DNA of 64,000 nt from Sphingobium baderi (lineage in GTDB: Bacteria > Pseudomonadota > Alphaproteobacteria > Sphingomonadales > Sphingomonadaceae). Below the pieces are notes generated by a model. That model searched no databases and had not been told where the DNA came from. It saw only the letters and a list, made by a program, of their open reading frames with translations. The stretch's first letter is position 1. Every line of letters begins with the position of its first letter. Below are positions 1 to 9,433 of this stretch, in pieces. Made by a program: the position numbers and the translations under genes. The stretch covers positions 1,038,001 through 1,102,000 of the forward strand of contig NZ_CP013264.1 in the NCBI RefSeq assembly GCF_001456115.1, written 5' to 3'.

Positions 1-2
1 CG

Positions 3-2048
3 GATCTCGCGTGGGAAAGCATCATCATTCTCGATGAGTCCAGCAGGGTGCGCGACTGGAACCCCGCCGCGGAACACATCTTTGGCTGGCCCGCACTTGC
101 CGTTCGAGGGACACAGGTCCAGGATTTGTCTCCATCGCCTGCCGACGAAAAGCGCGCCTGGGCACATCTTCTGCAGGAAGGATTCTGGCGCGGCCGCATC
201 AGCCGATATACGCGCGATGGCGGGATCGTCTTTGCCGACGTGCGGCGCCACCTACGATATGATGACGTGGGCATGCACCGCGACGTCATCGAATTCGCGC
301 GTCCGGCACGGGATGCCGGAGAGCCGCAATATGAAGAAGAATTTGTTCTCGACCGCATGACGGCCGCGAGTTGGGAGATTGACGTCTCGCCCGCCTCGCG
401 GATCATCGAGCGGATTGCCGCGCGGACCGGTTCTGTTCCCGAGGAGGAATTGCAGGATCTTTACGGCCGTCTTGTCGAGCTGGCGCGGATTGTCGAGGTC
501 AACGAGCGTACCGCGCGCCTGGTGGGCGGCAACCGTGGTCCCGATCTGATGGTTGGGCAATCCGTGGCGGCATTTTGGCCGGTGGGAAGCCGCAGCATAC
601 TAGCCGAGCTCATCCTCGAGGTCTTGCGTGATCGGGGCGGAAAGGCCTGCCGCCGCCAACTCGCGTCAGACGGAATATTGCGTGATCCCCTCGTCACGGT
701 CTGGCGAGCGGGTGGCACGCATCGCGAACGCCTGTTCATAGCGGTGAACGGCACAGTCGATGATGATCGCTCCTATCTGTTCCTGCGGGCAAGTGAAGCC
801 CGCTATCGCAAGCTTATCGATTATATGCCGGTTGCCCTCTGGCAGGTCGACGCCAGTCACATGGGTAAGATCTATGCACGATTGAGAGCAGATGGCGTCA
901 TCGATTTCGAGCGATACCTGGAAGAGCATCCCGAACTGGTCGAGCTTGCGGCGGACACGGTCAATGTCACCGACGTCAATCGCCGAGCGATCGAGTTGGT
1001 CGGCGGCGCGGGGGTGCAAGACCTGATCCGGCCCGTCGGATACCTGTTCGCCGCAGATCCTGCTGCGTTGCGGCGCGTGATGATCGGTCGATTCACCGGG
1101 CGGAAGAACTACAGCGAACTCATGAAGCTTCGGACTCTCGACAATCGGGCGCTCGACGTGCGCTTTTCCGTTACCTATCCTGAACCACGCCTTGAGCTCG
1201 ACGCCACCATCTTCAGCTTGGAGGATGTGACGGATCAATTGCGAATGGAAACACAGTTGCGCCAACTTCAGGCAGATTTCAGCCACGCCGCGCGCGTGTC
1301 GATGCTCGGCGAACTCGCCAGCTCAATTGCCCATGAGGTTAACCAACCGCTCGCGGCCATCGTCACGAACGCCGAGACGAGCCTGCGTTGGCTGGGGCGT
1401 GACAAGCCGGATATCGAAAAGGTCGGGCAACTCACGGCCAGGATTGCTGCAAGCGCACGGCGTGCGGATGAGATCGTGCAACGCGTGCGCGGTATGGCCG
1501 TCAAGCAGACGCCTACTCCGGTCGAACTCGCATTCAACGAGATCGTCCAGGAAAGCCTGCTCTTTGTCCGTCACGAGATCGAAACACGCTCAGTCCGTGT
1601 GACGAGTGCCTACGCTCGTGGATTGCCTTCGGTGATTGGTGATCGAATACAGCTCCAGCAGGTGATCGTGAATATGCTCATCAACGCGATACAGGCCGTT
1701 GAGGGATGCGATGAAACCCTGCGGGAGATCGCCATTTCTACCGGGACCGACAAAAAGGGTGATCTTCTTTTCACGCTGCGTGATCGTGGGCCGGGCATAG
1801 CCCTCGATCATATCGAACGCATATTCGACGGCTTTTTCACGACAAAGACCCATGGCATGGGTATCGGCCTGGCCATCTGCCAATCGATTGTCGCCGCCCA
1901 TGGCGGAGAGTTGTCGGCATCGAACCGTCCCGAAGGCGGCGCGGAATTTCGCCTCATTCTACCTCGAGCCGGACGTTTCACCGCGGGGGCCCAAATTGCG
2001 ACGAGCCTGGCCCGTGCATTTGCCGATGACATATCGAATATAAGCTGA
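3..2048 (+). CDS. PAS-domain sensor histidine kinase, FixL/DctB-like (5' end outside window)
   Basis: This is a sensor kinase that autophosphorylates a histidine and passes the phosphate to an unseen response regulator. The frame is open to the left edge and reads a PAS-type stretch before the first internal GTG at 48, so the start lies outside the window. About 681 residues are visible: an N-terminal PAS-like segment, a central sensory region, a second PAS-like block near the ASEARYRKLIDYMP stretch, then a dimerisation box SIAHEVNQPLAAI with the phospho-acceptor His encoded at 1332. The HATPase part follows with the G1 motif DRGPGI and G2 GMGIGLAI. There is no obvious membrane segment in the visible part, suggesting a cytosolic sensor. 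The same His box recurs in the kinase at 6738. The pump genes start 284 bases downstream. Confidence 0.9.
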   Translation, partial: DLAWESIIILDESSRVRDWNPAAEHIFGWPALAVRGTQVQDLSPSPADEKRAWAHLLQEGFWRGRISRYTRDGGIVFADVRRHLRYDDVGMHRDVIEFARPARDAGEPQYEEEFVLDRMTAASWEIDVSPASRIIERIAARTGSVPEEELQDLYGRLVELARIVEVNERTARLVGGNRGPDLMVGQSVAAFWPVGSRSILAELILEVLRDRGGKACRRQLASDGILRDPLVTVWRAGGTHRERLFIAVNGTVDDDRSYLFLRASEARYRKLIDYMPVALWQVDASHMGKIYARLRADGVIDFERYLEEHPELVELAADTVNVTDVNRRAIELVGGAGVQDLIRPVGYLFAADPAALRRVMIGRFTGRKNYSELMKLRTLDNRALDVRFSVTYPEPRLELDATIFSLEDVTDQLRMETQLRQLQADFSHAARVSMLGELASSIAHEVNQPLAAIVTNAETSLRWLGRDKPDIEKVGQLTARIAASARRADEIVQRVRGMAVKQTPTPVELAFNEIVQESLLFVRHEIETRSVRVTSAYARGLPSVIGDRIQLQQVIVNMLINAIQAVEGCDETLREIAISTGTDKKGDLLFTLRDRGPGIALDHIERIFDGFFTTKTHGMGIGLAICQSIVAAHGGELSASNRPEGGAEFRLILPRAGRFTAGAQIATSLARAFADDISNIS

Positions 2049-2212
2049 CCTAAAAGCCGGGCAGAGGTTGCGCGTGCGCCGTGCGTGCTGATCGTAAGAG
2101 AACCGGGGTCCAGGTCTTTGCGGCTGGATTGGATCCATCAAGCCGGGCGTACTTCCCTTGCGGCTGAAGCGCATCGCTGCGCCCCTATCCTGATCGCGAT
2201 TTGCGAGTCTGC

Positions 2213-2232
2213 TCACCCTTGGTCGAGGGTGA
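2213..2232. promoter_or_regulatory. 7-bp perfect inverted repeat upstream of the EmrAB-type operon
   Basis: TCACCCT and AGGGTGA form a perfect dyad around a 6-base loop, about 100 bases before the GTG of the membrane fusion gene. It lacks a following T run, so an operator for the pump operon is more likely than a terminator of the kinase gene. No regulator gene lies next to it. The rest of the 284-base gap (2049-2332) shows nothing else I can name. Confidence 0.35.
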
Positions 2233-2332
2233 ACCAAACGAAAGTCTGGGAAGGAAGATGCTTTGACTCAATAGTCGCTGGCGAGACCTCCCGGCATGAA
2301 TCTGCTCTCACCCGATAGATAGAGGCAGGACA

Positions 2333-3391
2333 GTGAGCACCGAGGCGGCATCGACCAGATCAGGCTTTGATCGGCGCAAGGCGGCCGGTGCCCTGCTCGT
2401 GCTCGCGGCAGTCCTGATCTTCACAGGCTGGTGGGCATGGGCTGGTGCGGATGCGGCGGCGTCGACCGACAATGCCTACGTACGCGGCGATATCACGTCT
2501 CTTGCGCCGAGAGTTGCTGGTTATGTCACTGCCGTTGCTGTCGCTGATAACCAGGCTGTGAAGGCGGGAGACCTCCTCTTTCGCATCGATGATCGCGACT
2601 ATCGCGCCAAGCTCGCGCAGGCTGAAGCGAATGTCGAGGCGGCGCGGGCGCGTCTGGCTAACGTGGTTGAGGAAACGGGGCTCCAGCATGCACTGATCCG
2701 CCAGGCCGAAGCCCAGCGACGATCGGCTCTTTCCGATCTTGCGCTCGCAAGGAAGGCGCGCGCGAGGCGCAGCGGCCTTGTTGAAGGCGGTGCGGTCAGC
2801 CAGACGCAGTTCGACGAAGCAGACGCGGGGCAAAGTCGGGCTGAGGCGGGAGCCGCTGCGTCGCGGGCGAACACCGATGCGCAACGCCAGAAACTCGGCG
2901 TGCTCGGCGCCCAGGGAGACATCGCCGCCGCAGCACTCGCGCAAGCCGAAGCTCTTCGTGACCTCGCCCGGATCGATCTGGAGAGTACCGAAGTGCGCGC
3001 GCCGGTCGACGGGGTGATTGGCAACCGGCAGGTCCGTGTCGGGCGGCTTGTCGCACCTGGAACGCCGCTTCTCGACATTGTACCGGTCGCATCAGTCTAT
3101 GTAATTGCCAATTTCAAGGAAACACAGCTTAAGGATATCCGCCGGGGCCAGCGAGCGCTGATATGGATTGACGGCTATTCGGACGAGGCGATCGAAGGGG
3201 TCGTCGACAGCTTCGCTCCAGGCAGCGGCGCCGCCTTCAGCCTGATACCATCCGACAATGCGACCGGAAATTTCGTCCGTGTCGTCCAGCGTGTCGCGGT
3301 CAAGATTCGCCTCGTCCGGAACCCCTTTCCCGGGCGGCTCGTGCCAGGTCTCTCTGCGCGTGTTGAAATCCGGCGCGGGGGCACGTCATGA
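2333..3391 (+). CDS. HlyD/EmrA-family membrane fusion protein
   Basis: Periplasmic adaptor of a tripartite drug exporter, linking the inner-membrane MFS pump encoded next to the outer-membrane factor. The 352-residue protein has a short cytosolic tail, one membrane anchor near residues 18-38, a biotinyl-lipoyl-like segment (NAYVRGDITSLAPRVAGYV), a long Ala-rich coiled-coil hairpin and a C-terminal beta-barrel region starting near STEVRAPVDGVIGN. Length and order match EmrA/HlyD proteins. The GTG start is preceded by the purine-rich AGAGGCAGGA. Its stop overlaps the next ATG (ATGA), so translation of the pump is coupled. Confidence 0.92.
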   Translation: MSTEAASTRSGFDRRKAAGALLVLAAVLIFTGWWAWAGADAAASTDNAYVRGDITSLAPRVAGYVTAVAVADNQAVKAGDLLFRIDDRDYRAKLAQAEANVEAARARLANVVEETGLQHALIRQAEAQRRSALSDLALARKARARRSGLVEGGAVSQTQFDEADAGQSRAEAGAAASRANTDAQRQKLGVLGAQGDIAAAALAQAEALRDLARIDLESTEVRAPVDGVIGNRQVRVGRLVAPGTPLLDIVPVASVYVIANFKETQLKDIRRGQRALIWIDGYSDEAIEGVVDSFAPGSGAAFSLIPSDNATGNFVRVVQRVAVKIRLVRNPFPGRLVPGLSARVEIRRGGTS

Positions 3392-4974
3392 TTGCCGCCA
3401 CCAGTGCACCCGCGCGCGAATCCACAGGCGGGGGCTGGCTTGTCGCCGGCATCGTTATCGCGAGCCTGACGGAAGCGATCACTGGTACAATGCTCGCAAT
3501 CGGACGCAACGACATCATGGGCGACATCCATTCAACCCCGGATGAATTTGCCTGGCTGGACGTCTGTTACACCGCCATGAAGCTGACGGGTTTTGCTGCC
3601 GCACCGTGGCTTCTCACGCGTATCGAGCCCCGCCGCGCACTACTCGGCGCGACTGCGTCGATGGGAATTGCGGCAATGCTTGCGGCTTTATCCGTACAGC
3701 TCGGCGTGCTGGTCGCCTTGCGTCTTGTCCAGGGGCTGGCCGGCGCAATTCTGCTCGTGACCGGGCAAGCCATTCTCTTCTGGCGTTATGAACCGGAACG
3801 GCAACCGGCTTTGCAGGCGATTTTCGCGATGGGTGCAGTCGTGGCGCCGGCCACGCTCGCGCCCATGCTCCATGGGTGGCTGATCGATACGCGTGACTGG
3901 ACATGGATCTTCTTCCTCGTGCTGCCGCTTGCACTCGCCGCGATCGGTCTCATGTTCATGGCTGGGTCCGTTCAATTGCCAGTACTCGATCGACGTGCCC
4001 TCGACGGGGTGGGGTTGGCCGCGCTAGCGCTCGCATTCTCCAGCGCAGTGTGGCTGCTTTCGCAAGGGAGCCGCTGGGACTGGCTCGAGGAAGCGCGCGT
4101 GGCAAAAGCGCTTGGGCTTGCCGTGATCGCCTTTCTCTTCGTGGTGGATCGCCAGCGTCGGGCACGTGCGCCGCTCCTGGACCTTGCGCTATTTCGCAAC
4201 GACGATTTCGCCTTTGCATTTGTCGTCAGCTTCGTTGCCGGTGCTGCGCTGTTCGGCAGCGCATTTCTCATCCCGACATTCGCGCTCTCGGTACTTGGGA
4301 TGACACCGACAGAGGCAGGTGCGCTCCTTCTGCCGAGCGGCCTAGTTTTCGCTGCAACACTCTTTGTCGTGGCGCTTCTAATCCGGTTTCGGCGTGTTCC
4401 GCCTGTTGCAACCGTTCCTTTCGGCGTCCTTTCCATGATGATCGCCATGTGGATGCTCTCGGGTTCCACGCTTGAGAGCGGATCGGATGACATGATGGCC
4501 GCACTCCTACTACGCGGCTTTGGCCTCGGCTGCCTGTTCCTGTCGATCACGCTGATTGCGTTCAGCCGTCTGGCGCCGTCGCATCTCGCTTTCGGCATCG
4601 GCCTCTTCAATATCGGGCGTCAGCTTGGTGGTCTGATCGGGGTCGCTGGGCTCCAGACATTGATTGACCATCAGGCGGTAACGAACCGCACCCTGCTCGG
4701 AGCAGCGCTCACGTCGGGGTCGCACACGTTGACCGATCGCATGGGCGAATATTCCATGCTGCTGGCAGGGCGCGGCCTGGACCCGGGATCTGCCGCATCC
4801 GCAGCCCGTACCTTGCTTGCGCGTTCCCTCGGCGGACAGGGAACCGTCATTGCCTTCAACACCGCCTTTATTGCTGTAGCGCTGATGTTCGTCGCCGCGG
4901 TTCCCATCGTCGTCGCCGTGAAGGTCGTACTTGCGCGGCAGGCGACGCGATCGGCTGCGGGGTCACTGTCATGA
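3388..4974 (+). CDS. EmrB-like MFS transporter, DHA2 family (14 TM)
   Basis: Proton-driven inner-membrane multidrug exporter of the DHA2 type. The 528-residue length fits 14 membrane helices. Visible features are the N-terminal helix GGGWLVAGIVIASLTEAITG, the segment RLVQGLAGAILLVTGQAI (motif C-like region of the family) and a long hydrophobic series to the C terminus. The substrate cannot be told from sequence. ATGA overlaps on both sides (3388-3391 and 4971-4974) lock it into one operon with the adaptor and the outer membrane factor. Some relatives are fatty-acid or salicylate-type exporters, so drug specificity is only an inference. Confidence 0.92.
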   Translation: MIAATSAPARESTGGGWLVAGIVIASLTEAITGTMLAIGRNDIMGDIHSTPDEFAWLDVCYTAMKLTGFAAAPWLLTRIEPRRALLGATASMGIAAMLAALSVQLGVLVALRLVQGLAGAILLVTGQAILFWRYEPERQPALQAIFAMGAVVAPATLAPMLHGWLIDTRDWTWIFFLVLPLALAAIGLMFMAGSVQLPVLDRRALDGVGLAALALAFSSAVWLLSQGSRWDWLEEARVAKALGLAVIAFLFVVDRQRRARAPLLDLALFRNDDFAFAFVVSFVAGAALFGSAFLIPTFALSVLGMTPTEAGALLLPSGLVFAATLFVVALLIRFRRVPPVATVPFGVLSMMIAMWMLSGSTLESGSDDMMAALLLRGFGLGCLFLSITLIAFSRLAPSHLAFGIGLFNIGRQLGGLIGVAGLQTLIDHQAVTNRTLLGAALTSGSHTLTDRMGEYSMLLAGRGLDPGSAASAARTLLARSLGGQGTVIAFNTAFIAVALMFVAAVPIVVAVKVVLARQATRSAAGSLS

Positions 4975-6407
4975 CGTTCTGTAGACCCATTGGCTGGCGT
5001 CTGCTCGCGATTCCAGGGACGCTCGCGCTCGCCGGTTGTACCGTTGGCCCCGACTATAGCCCTCCGCCGATCAAGGTCAGCGAGACCTGGATCGGTTCAG
5101 TTGAATCGGGCGCCGTGGATGCAGCCTGGTGGCACGCTTTCAACGATCCAATGCTCAGCGAGCTCGTCGATCGCGCGATTGCAGGAAACAAGGATATCGA
5201 TGAGGCCGAAGCGCGGCTTCGCGAAGCGCGTGCATTACGCGATGCGGTCCGGGGCCGGACACTACCGCAGGCTGGTGTTACCGCTGTCGCGACGCAGAAC
5301 CGACTCAGCGAGAATGGACAGCTTCCTGTTGGAAAAGTGCCCGGTCTCGGCCGTGATCTGTCGATCTTCGATGGAGGCTTTGATGCGTCATGGGAAATCG
5401 ACCTCTGGGGCGGCACGCGGCGCGCCGTAGAGAGCGCGGAGGCACGTGCCCAGGCAGCGGAGGAAGCGAAGCGCGGTGCGGTGATCCAGGTCATCGCCGA
5501 AGTGGTGCGGACCTATATTGACCTGCGCGCGGCGCAGGCCTTGGGCGCGAACGCGGCCGCCGCTGCCGCAGCCCAGGCGCAGATCGCGCACCTCGTTGCC
5601 GATCGGGTGCATGCGGGCCTTGCCTCACGCGAGGATCTGACCCGTGCCGAAACGCTCGCACACGCCACGGCAGCGAGCATTCCGCATTTCCACGCCGAAG
5701 CCGATGCTGCCGCCTTCCGGCTCGCACTGCTCACCGGAGAGCCGCCCGAAATGCACTATGATCGCCTGCGGATGTCGCGTCCGCTGCCGTCAGCCCGCCG
5801 GGAGGTACGAGCGGGGCTTCGCTCCGATCTGCTTCGCCGCAGGCCAGACATTCGCCGTGCGGAACGTGAACTCGCCGCCGCGACGGCGGATGTCGGGATT
5901 GCCACTGCCGAACTCTTCCCACGATTCTCGCTGCTCGGAGGTGTCGGACTTCAGGCGCGTGAGGCAGGCGATCTTTTCTCGGGCGACAGTCTGCGCTTCC
6001 AATTCGGGCCGGCGCTGCACTGGCCGCTTTTCTCCGGCGGCCGCATCCGGGCTCGGATAAGGGCGGCCGATGCGCGCGCCGATGCAGCGCTTGCGCGCTA
6101 TGATCGCGCAATACTCGCGGCACTTGCGGACAGCGAGGCCGCGATCAATCGCTTTGCAGCCATAGGAGAGGTCCGGATCGAGCGCGATGCGGCCAGCGCA
6201 TCGGCGGCCGAAGCCACCGGGCTTGCGGAGCGCCGTTACCGGGCCGGTGAAGAGAATCTGACCACACTCCTCCAGGCACGGCTCGCGCAACATGCTGCAG
6301 ATCGGGCAGGTATCGAAGCGCAGTCGGCCGAGCTGCGCCAACTGGCCGCCTTGTACAAGGCTCTGGGCGGTGGGTGGCAGGCGATGGATATCCCGGCCGA
6401 TCGCTGA
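4971..6407 (+). CDS. NodT/OprM-family outer membrane factor lipoprotein
   Basis: TolC-like outer-membrane channel that completes the EmrAB-type exporter. The 478-residue protein has a signal peptide ending in the lipobox LAGC, giving a lipidated Cys23, followed by TVGPDYSPP, the usual start of this family. Two OEP-type repeats rich in Ala, Arg and Glu form the periplasmic helical tunnel, with the RRRPDIRRAERELAAA motif in the second half and the typical end KALGGGW. The start overlaps the MFS stop. A second protein of the same family is encoded at 60431 for the RND pump. Confidence 0.93.
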   Translation: MTFCRPIGWRLLAIPGTLALAGCTVGPDYSPPPIKVSETWIGSVESGAVDAAWWHAFNDPMLSELVDRAIAGNKDIDEAEARLREARALRDAVRGRTLPQAGVTAVATQNRLSENGQLPVGKVPGLGRDLSIFDGGFDASWEIDLWGGTRRAVESAEARAQAAEEAKRGAVIQVIAEVVRTYIDLRAAQALGANAAAAAAAQAQIAHLVADRVHAGLASREDLTRAETLAHATAASIPHFHAEADAAAFRLALLTGEPPEMHYDRLRMSRPLPSARREVRAGLRSDLLRRRPDIRRAERELAAATADVGIATAELFPRFSLLGGVGLQAREAGDLFSGDSLRFQFGPALHWPLFSGGRIRARIRAADARADAALARYDRAILAALADSEAAINRFAAIGEVRIERDAASASAAEATGLAERRYRAGEENLTTLLQARLAQHAADRAGIEAQSAELRQLAALYKALGGGWQAMDIPADR

Positions 6408-6441
6408 CGCCGCGACGCTATACCTTGGCACAGGTGCGATC

Positions 6442-6741
6442 ATGACGACCTCGCCCTATGCTCAGCGACCTGATGCAGAAGGTTCGACGGGGTATTCCGT
6501 TTCGCAAGGCGGGCTGGTCATCGCGATTGCTCTCATGGCTATTGACACGATAGCAACGGTGCGTGCGGCGGAAATCGGCCTGCCGGGCGAAGCGCGAATA
6601 GTCCCTCAGGGCAAGGACCGCAATGCCGCCCGCCCCGGCGACCCCGAACGCATCAACAAGGCGCCGGTGCCAAATGAGGACATGAAGCGCCTCGTGAGAC
6701 GGATGCTGTCTGGCCCGTGTCGGGGAGAGGTGCTGCGATGA
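6442..6741 (+). CDS. Small hypothetical membrane protein, 99 aa
   Basis: I do not recognise this protein. The reading frame from ATG 6442 has one likely membrane segment (GGLVIAIALMAIDTIATV) and then a charged, Pro-rich tail. Its TGA overlaps the ATG of the following sensor kinase (ATGA at 6738-6741), and it starts 34 bases after the outer membrane factor. This spacing, rather than homology, is the argument that it is a real operon member. A longer upstream start at 6292 would run inside the preceding gene and is unlikely. It might act with the kinase as a small accessory sensor, but that is inference. Confidence 0.5.
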   Translation: MTTSPYAQRPDAEGSTGYSVSQGGLVIAIALMAIDTIATVRAAEIGLPGEARIVPQGKDRNAARPGDPERINKAPVPNEDMKRLVRRMLSGPCRGEVLR

Positions 6742-9065
6742 CCAAGGAAACGCCTCGCGATGTTGAGCGAAAGCTGCGTATCCTGGAAACTATGCCGGGC
6801 TTTGGATGGTCCGCCAATCCCGCCGGGCAGTTCACATATGTCACGCCCAATACGTTGAGCTTCCTTGGCGTTACCGGCGAGGATCTCAATACGTCCGACG
6901 CCGATGACGAATTTGGATGGCGACAGCTCATTCACCCGGACGACTATGAGCGCGTCGCTGCGAGATGGCGACATTGCCTGCGGACCGGCGATCATTATGA
7001 TACGGAACATCGACTACGGCGTGCGGACGGCAGCTATCGCTGGTTCCGCAATTCGGGCCGGCCATTCCGGGACGATCAGGGGACCATCACCGAATGGTTC
7101 GGGACCACGATCGACATCGATGACCAGGTCAGGCTCTGCCATGACATTGCGGAACGTGAAGCCAGAATACGCCGGCTCGTAGACTCCGATATTATCGGCA
7201 TTGTCATCTGGGATCTGGATGGAACCCTCATCGACGCAAATGACGCGTTCCTCCGTATGGTGCAGTACGATCGGGAGGATGTGAAGGCCGGACTGCGGTG
7301 GTTCGATATGACGCCACCCGAATGGCAGGAAGTTCATGGGCGCGAGGAAGCTGAAGAGCTTGCCGCTACGGGAAAGATGGAACCCCGCGAGAAGGCGTTC
7401 TTTCGCAAGGATGGTAGCCGTGTGCCGGTGCTGATCGGGGGCGCCTGCTTCGACGGGCAGTCCAGGCAGGGCGTTGCCTACATTCTCGATCTGACCGAAC
7501 GAAAGCGAGCCGAAGAGGCTTTACATGACCAGAAACGCGAGTTGTCCCAGCTCGTCGATATGATCCCGAGCTATTTGTGGCGGGTCACGCCGGAAGGCGT
7601 GCCGGAGTTTTTCAATCGTCGACTGATCGATTTCCTGGGATTGGACGTGGCCGGAGTGAACAAGCCGGACACAAGCCGACTCACAGCCTTCATCGAGGCC
7701 GTCATTCATCCGGATGACGCTGCCGGAGTGGCCGGCGCATTTGAACGATCGCTGGCAAGCGGCGATATCCTGTCCATGAAATGGCGGATGCGTCGTGCCG
7801 ATGGTGTGTATCGCTGGATGGCGGCAAGTGCCGAACCGATGCGCGCTTCCGATGGCACGATTGTGCAATGGTATGTCGCTTCCATAGATATTGAAGGTGA
7901 AATGCGCGCCCAGGAGGTCTTGCGCGAAAGGGAGCGCATGCTCCACCAATTGGTCGAAACACTGCCGGCCATGATCGATTGTTCGACCCCGGACGGGGAG
8001 CCCATCTATCGCAGTCAGCAGATGAGCGAGTATCTCGGCTATGATTTCGAGCATCTGGACTCGTCGGCGAAGTCCCGCCTGAACGGCACGCTCGAAGCCA
8101 GCGTCCATCCCGACGATCTGGCAGGCGTCAAGGCAAATTATGGCCATTCGCTGACGACTGGCGCGCTCTATGCCCGGAGGCACCGCCTGAAACGTTCAAA
8201 TGGTGAATATCGCTGGGTTGAAACACGTGCCGCGCCCATGCGCGATGCCAGAGGCGCGATCGTACAGTGGAACGTTATCTGCCTCGATATCGACCCTGAA
8301 GTCAGGGCCCAGCAGGAATTGCAGCTCGCACAGGAGCGTCTTGCCCGCGCAAGCCAGGCGGCGAGCCTTGCAGAACTCTCGGCCTCGATTGCCCATGAGG
8401 TAAACCAGCCCCTAGCGGCAATCGTGGCGAATTCCCATGCCTGCCATCGCTGGCTTTCGGCCCAGCCGGCAAACATCGAACGCGCGAAAATCACCGCCGA
8501 GCGTATCATCCGAAACGCCAACGCTGCGGCCGACATCGTCAGCCGCACCCGCGCGCTGTTCAGTCAATCGACGGAGACTCGAACTATCCATTCGCTGGAT
8601 GGAGTCATTGCCGAGACGCGCGAACTTTTGGCGGACGAAGCAGCGCGACGGCATGTTTGCGTAGAGATCGACATTGCGAACAATATTCCTACTCTCGCCT
8701 TCGATCGCGTCCAGATCCAACAGGTTTTGATCAACCTCATGCGTAACGGAATGGAAGCGATGGACGTTATAGCAACACACCGAGTACTTCGGCTGGGCGT
8801 GCGTCGCGTTGACGATGTCGTCAAGACGTGGATTAGTGACAGCGGCCCCGGCGTCGAATTGCCCAACAGGATGTTCGAACCATTTTACACGACCAAGCCG
8901 CACGGCATGGGAATAGGCCTCGCCATTTGCCGATCCATCGTCGAAGCGCACGGTGGGCGATTGTGGGTCGAAAACAATGAACCGAACGGCGCGACTTTCA
9001 TCTTTTCGCTGCCGGTCGGGGAAGCCCCGGTAACCCGACAGGCATCAGCCGCGGTGGATAGGTGA
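6738..9065 (+). CDS. Multi-PAS sensor histidine kinase, FixL-like
   Basis: Cytosolic sensor kinase of 775 residues. Three PAS/PAC units with the recurrent ending YRW..(A/G)..R...G.I..W are visible (around residues 15-130, 260-395 and 400-525), plus a less similar PAS between the first two with the DLTERKRAEEAL linker. The dimerisation box SASIAHEVNQPLAAIVANSH carries the acceptor His near residue 553, and the ATPase ends with DSGPGVELP and HGMGIGLAICRSIV. I chose ATG 6738 over the upstream start at 6717 because GGGAGAGG lies seven bases before it and because it overlaps the preceding stop. No transmembrane segment and no receiver domain are seen, and no response regulator is adjacent. Confidence 0.93.
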   Translation: MTKETPRDVERKLRILETMPGFGWSANPAGQFTYVTPNTLSFLGVTGEDLNTSDADDEFGWRQLIHPDDYERVAARWRHCLRTGDHYDTEHRLRRADGSYRWFRNSGRPFRDDQGTITEWFGTTIDIDDQVRLCHDIAEREARIRRLVDSDIIGIVIWDLDGTLIDANDAFLRMVQYDREDVKAGLRWFDMTPPEWQEVHGREEAEELAATGKMEPREKAFFRKDGSRVPVLIGGACFDGQSRQGVAYILDLTERKRAEEALHDQKRELSQLVDMIPSYLWRVTPEGVPEFFNRRLIDFLGLDVAGVNKPDTSRLTAFIEAVIHPDDAAGVAGAFERSLASGDILSMKWRMRRADGVYRWMAASAEPMRASDGTIVQWYVASIDIEGEMRAQEVLRERERMLHQLVETLPAMIDCSTPDGEPIYRSQQMSEYLGYDFEHLDSSAKSRLNGTLEASVHPDDLAGVKANYGHSLTTGALYARRHRLKRSNGEYRWVETRAAPMRDARGAIVQWNVICLDIDPEVRAQQELQLAQERLARASQAASLAELSASIAHEVNQPLAAIVANSHACHRWLSAQPANIERAKITAERIIRNANAAADIVSRTRALFSQSTETRTIHSLDGVIAETRELLADEAARRHVCVEIDIANNIPTLAFDRVQIQQVLINLMRNGMEAMDVIATHRVLRLGVRRVDDVVKTWISDSGPGVELPNRMFEPFYTTKPHGMGIGLAICRSIVEAHGGRLWVENNEPNGATFIFSLPVGEAPVTRQASAAVDR

Positions 9066-9433
9066 AAACGATGAGCGCCCGATCACAGAAGAGGTGGGGT
9101 GGACGCAGGCAGGTTGGATTTGCCGCAATCTCGTTCGTCTCCTTGCCGTCGATGCAGGAAGACCTGGCCCGGACGCAGACCTGCGATTTCACTTGGGTGG
9201 TAGGGAGAGCAGTCCATTCGAACATGGTCATGCCGGGAAAAGGTGGTGATGACAGATTTCCTGAGCGGACTGCCGGCGCGCCCTGACCTGTTGGCCGGGA
9301 AATACCCGCCTTTAGCATAGCGCTGGCGCGCCTCCCGTATGATCGTGAAATCACCGGTTTTCGTTATCTCGACAGGGGCCGCTCCACCGAATTCAAACCG
9401 ATACGGAGTTGGCGTCGTGCAGAGGAGCGCAAA
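9066..9433. other. Gene-free stretch between sensor kinase and hydrolase
   Basis: I find no convincing gene here. A GTG overlapping the kinase stop could open a 74-codon frame (9062-9286), but its sequence is low-quality Arg/Gly/Thr-rich text without domain or hydrophobic pattern and no Shine-Dalgarno site precedes it. The stretch presumably contains the promoter of the hydrolase at 9434. Confidence 0.4.

Noticed and set aside
9062-9286. 74-codon frame whose GTG overlaps the kinase stop
   Set aside because: No Shine-Dalgarno, no domain, and a composition typical of a shadow frame; overlap alone is not enough.
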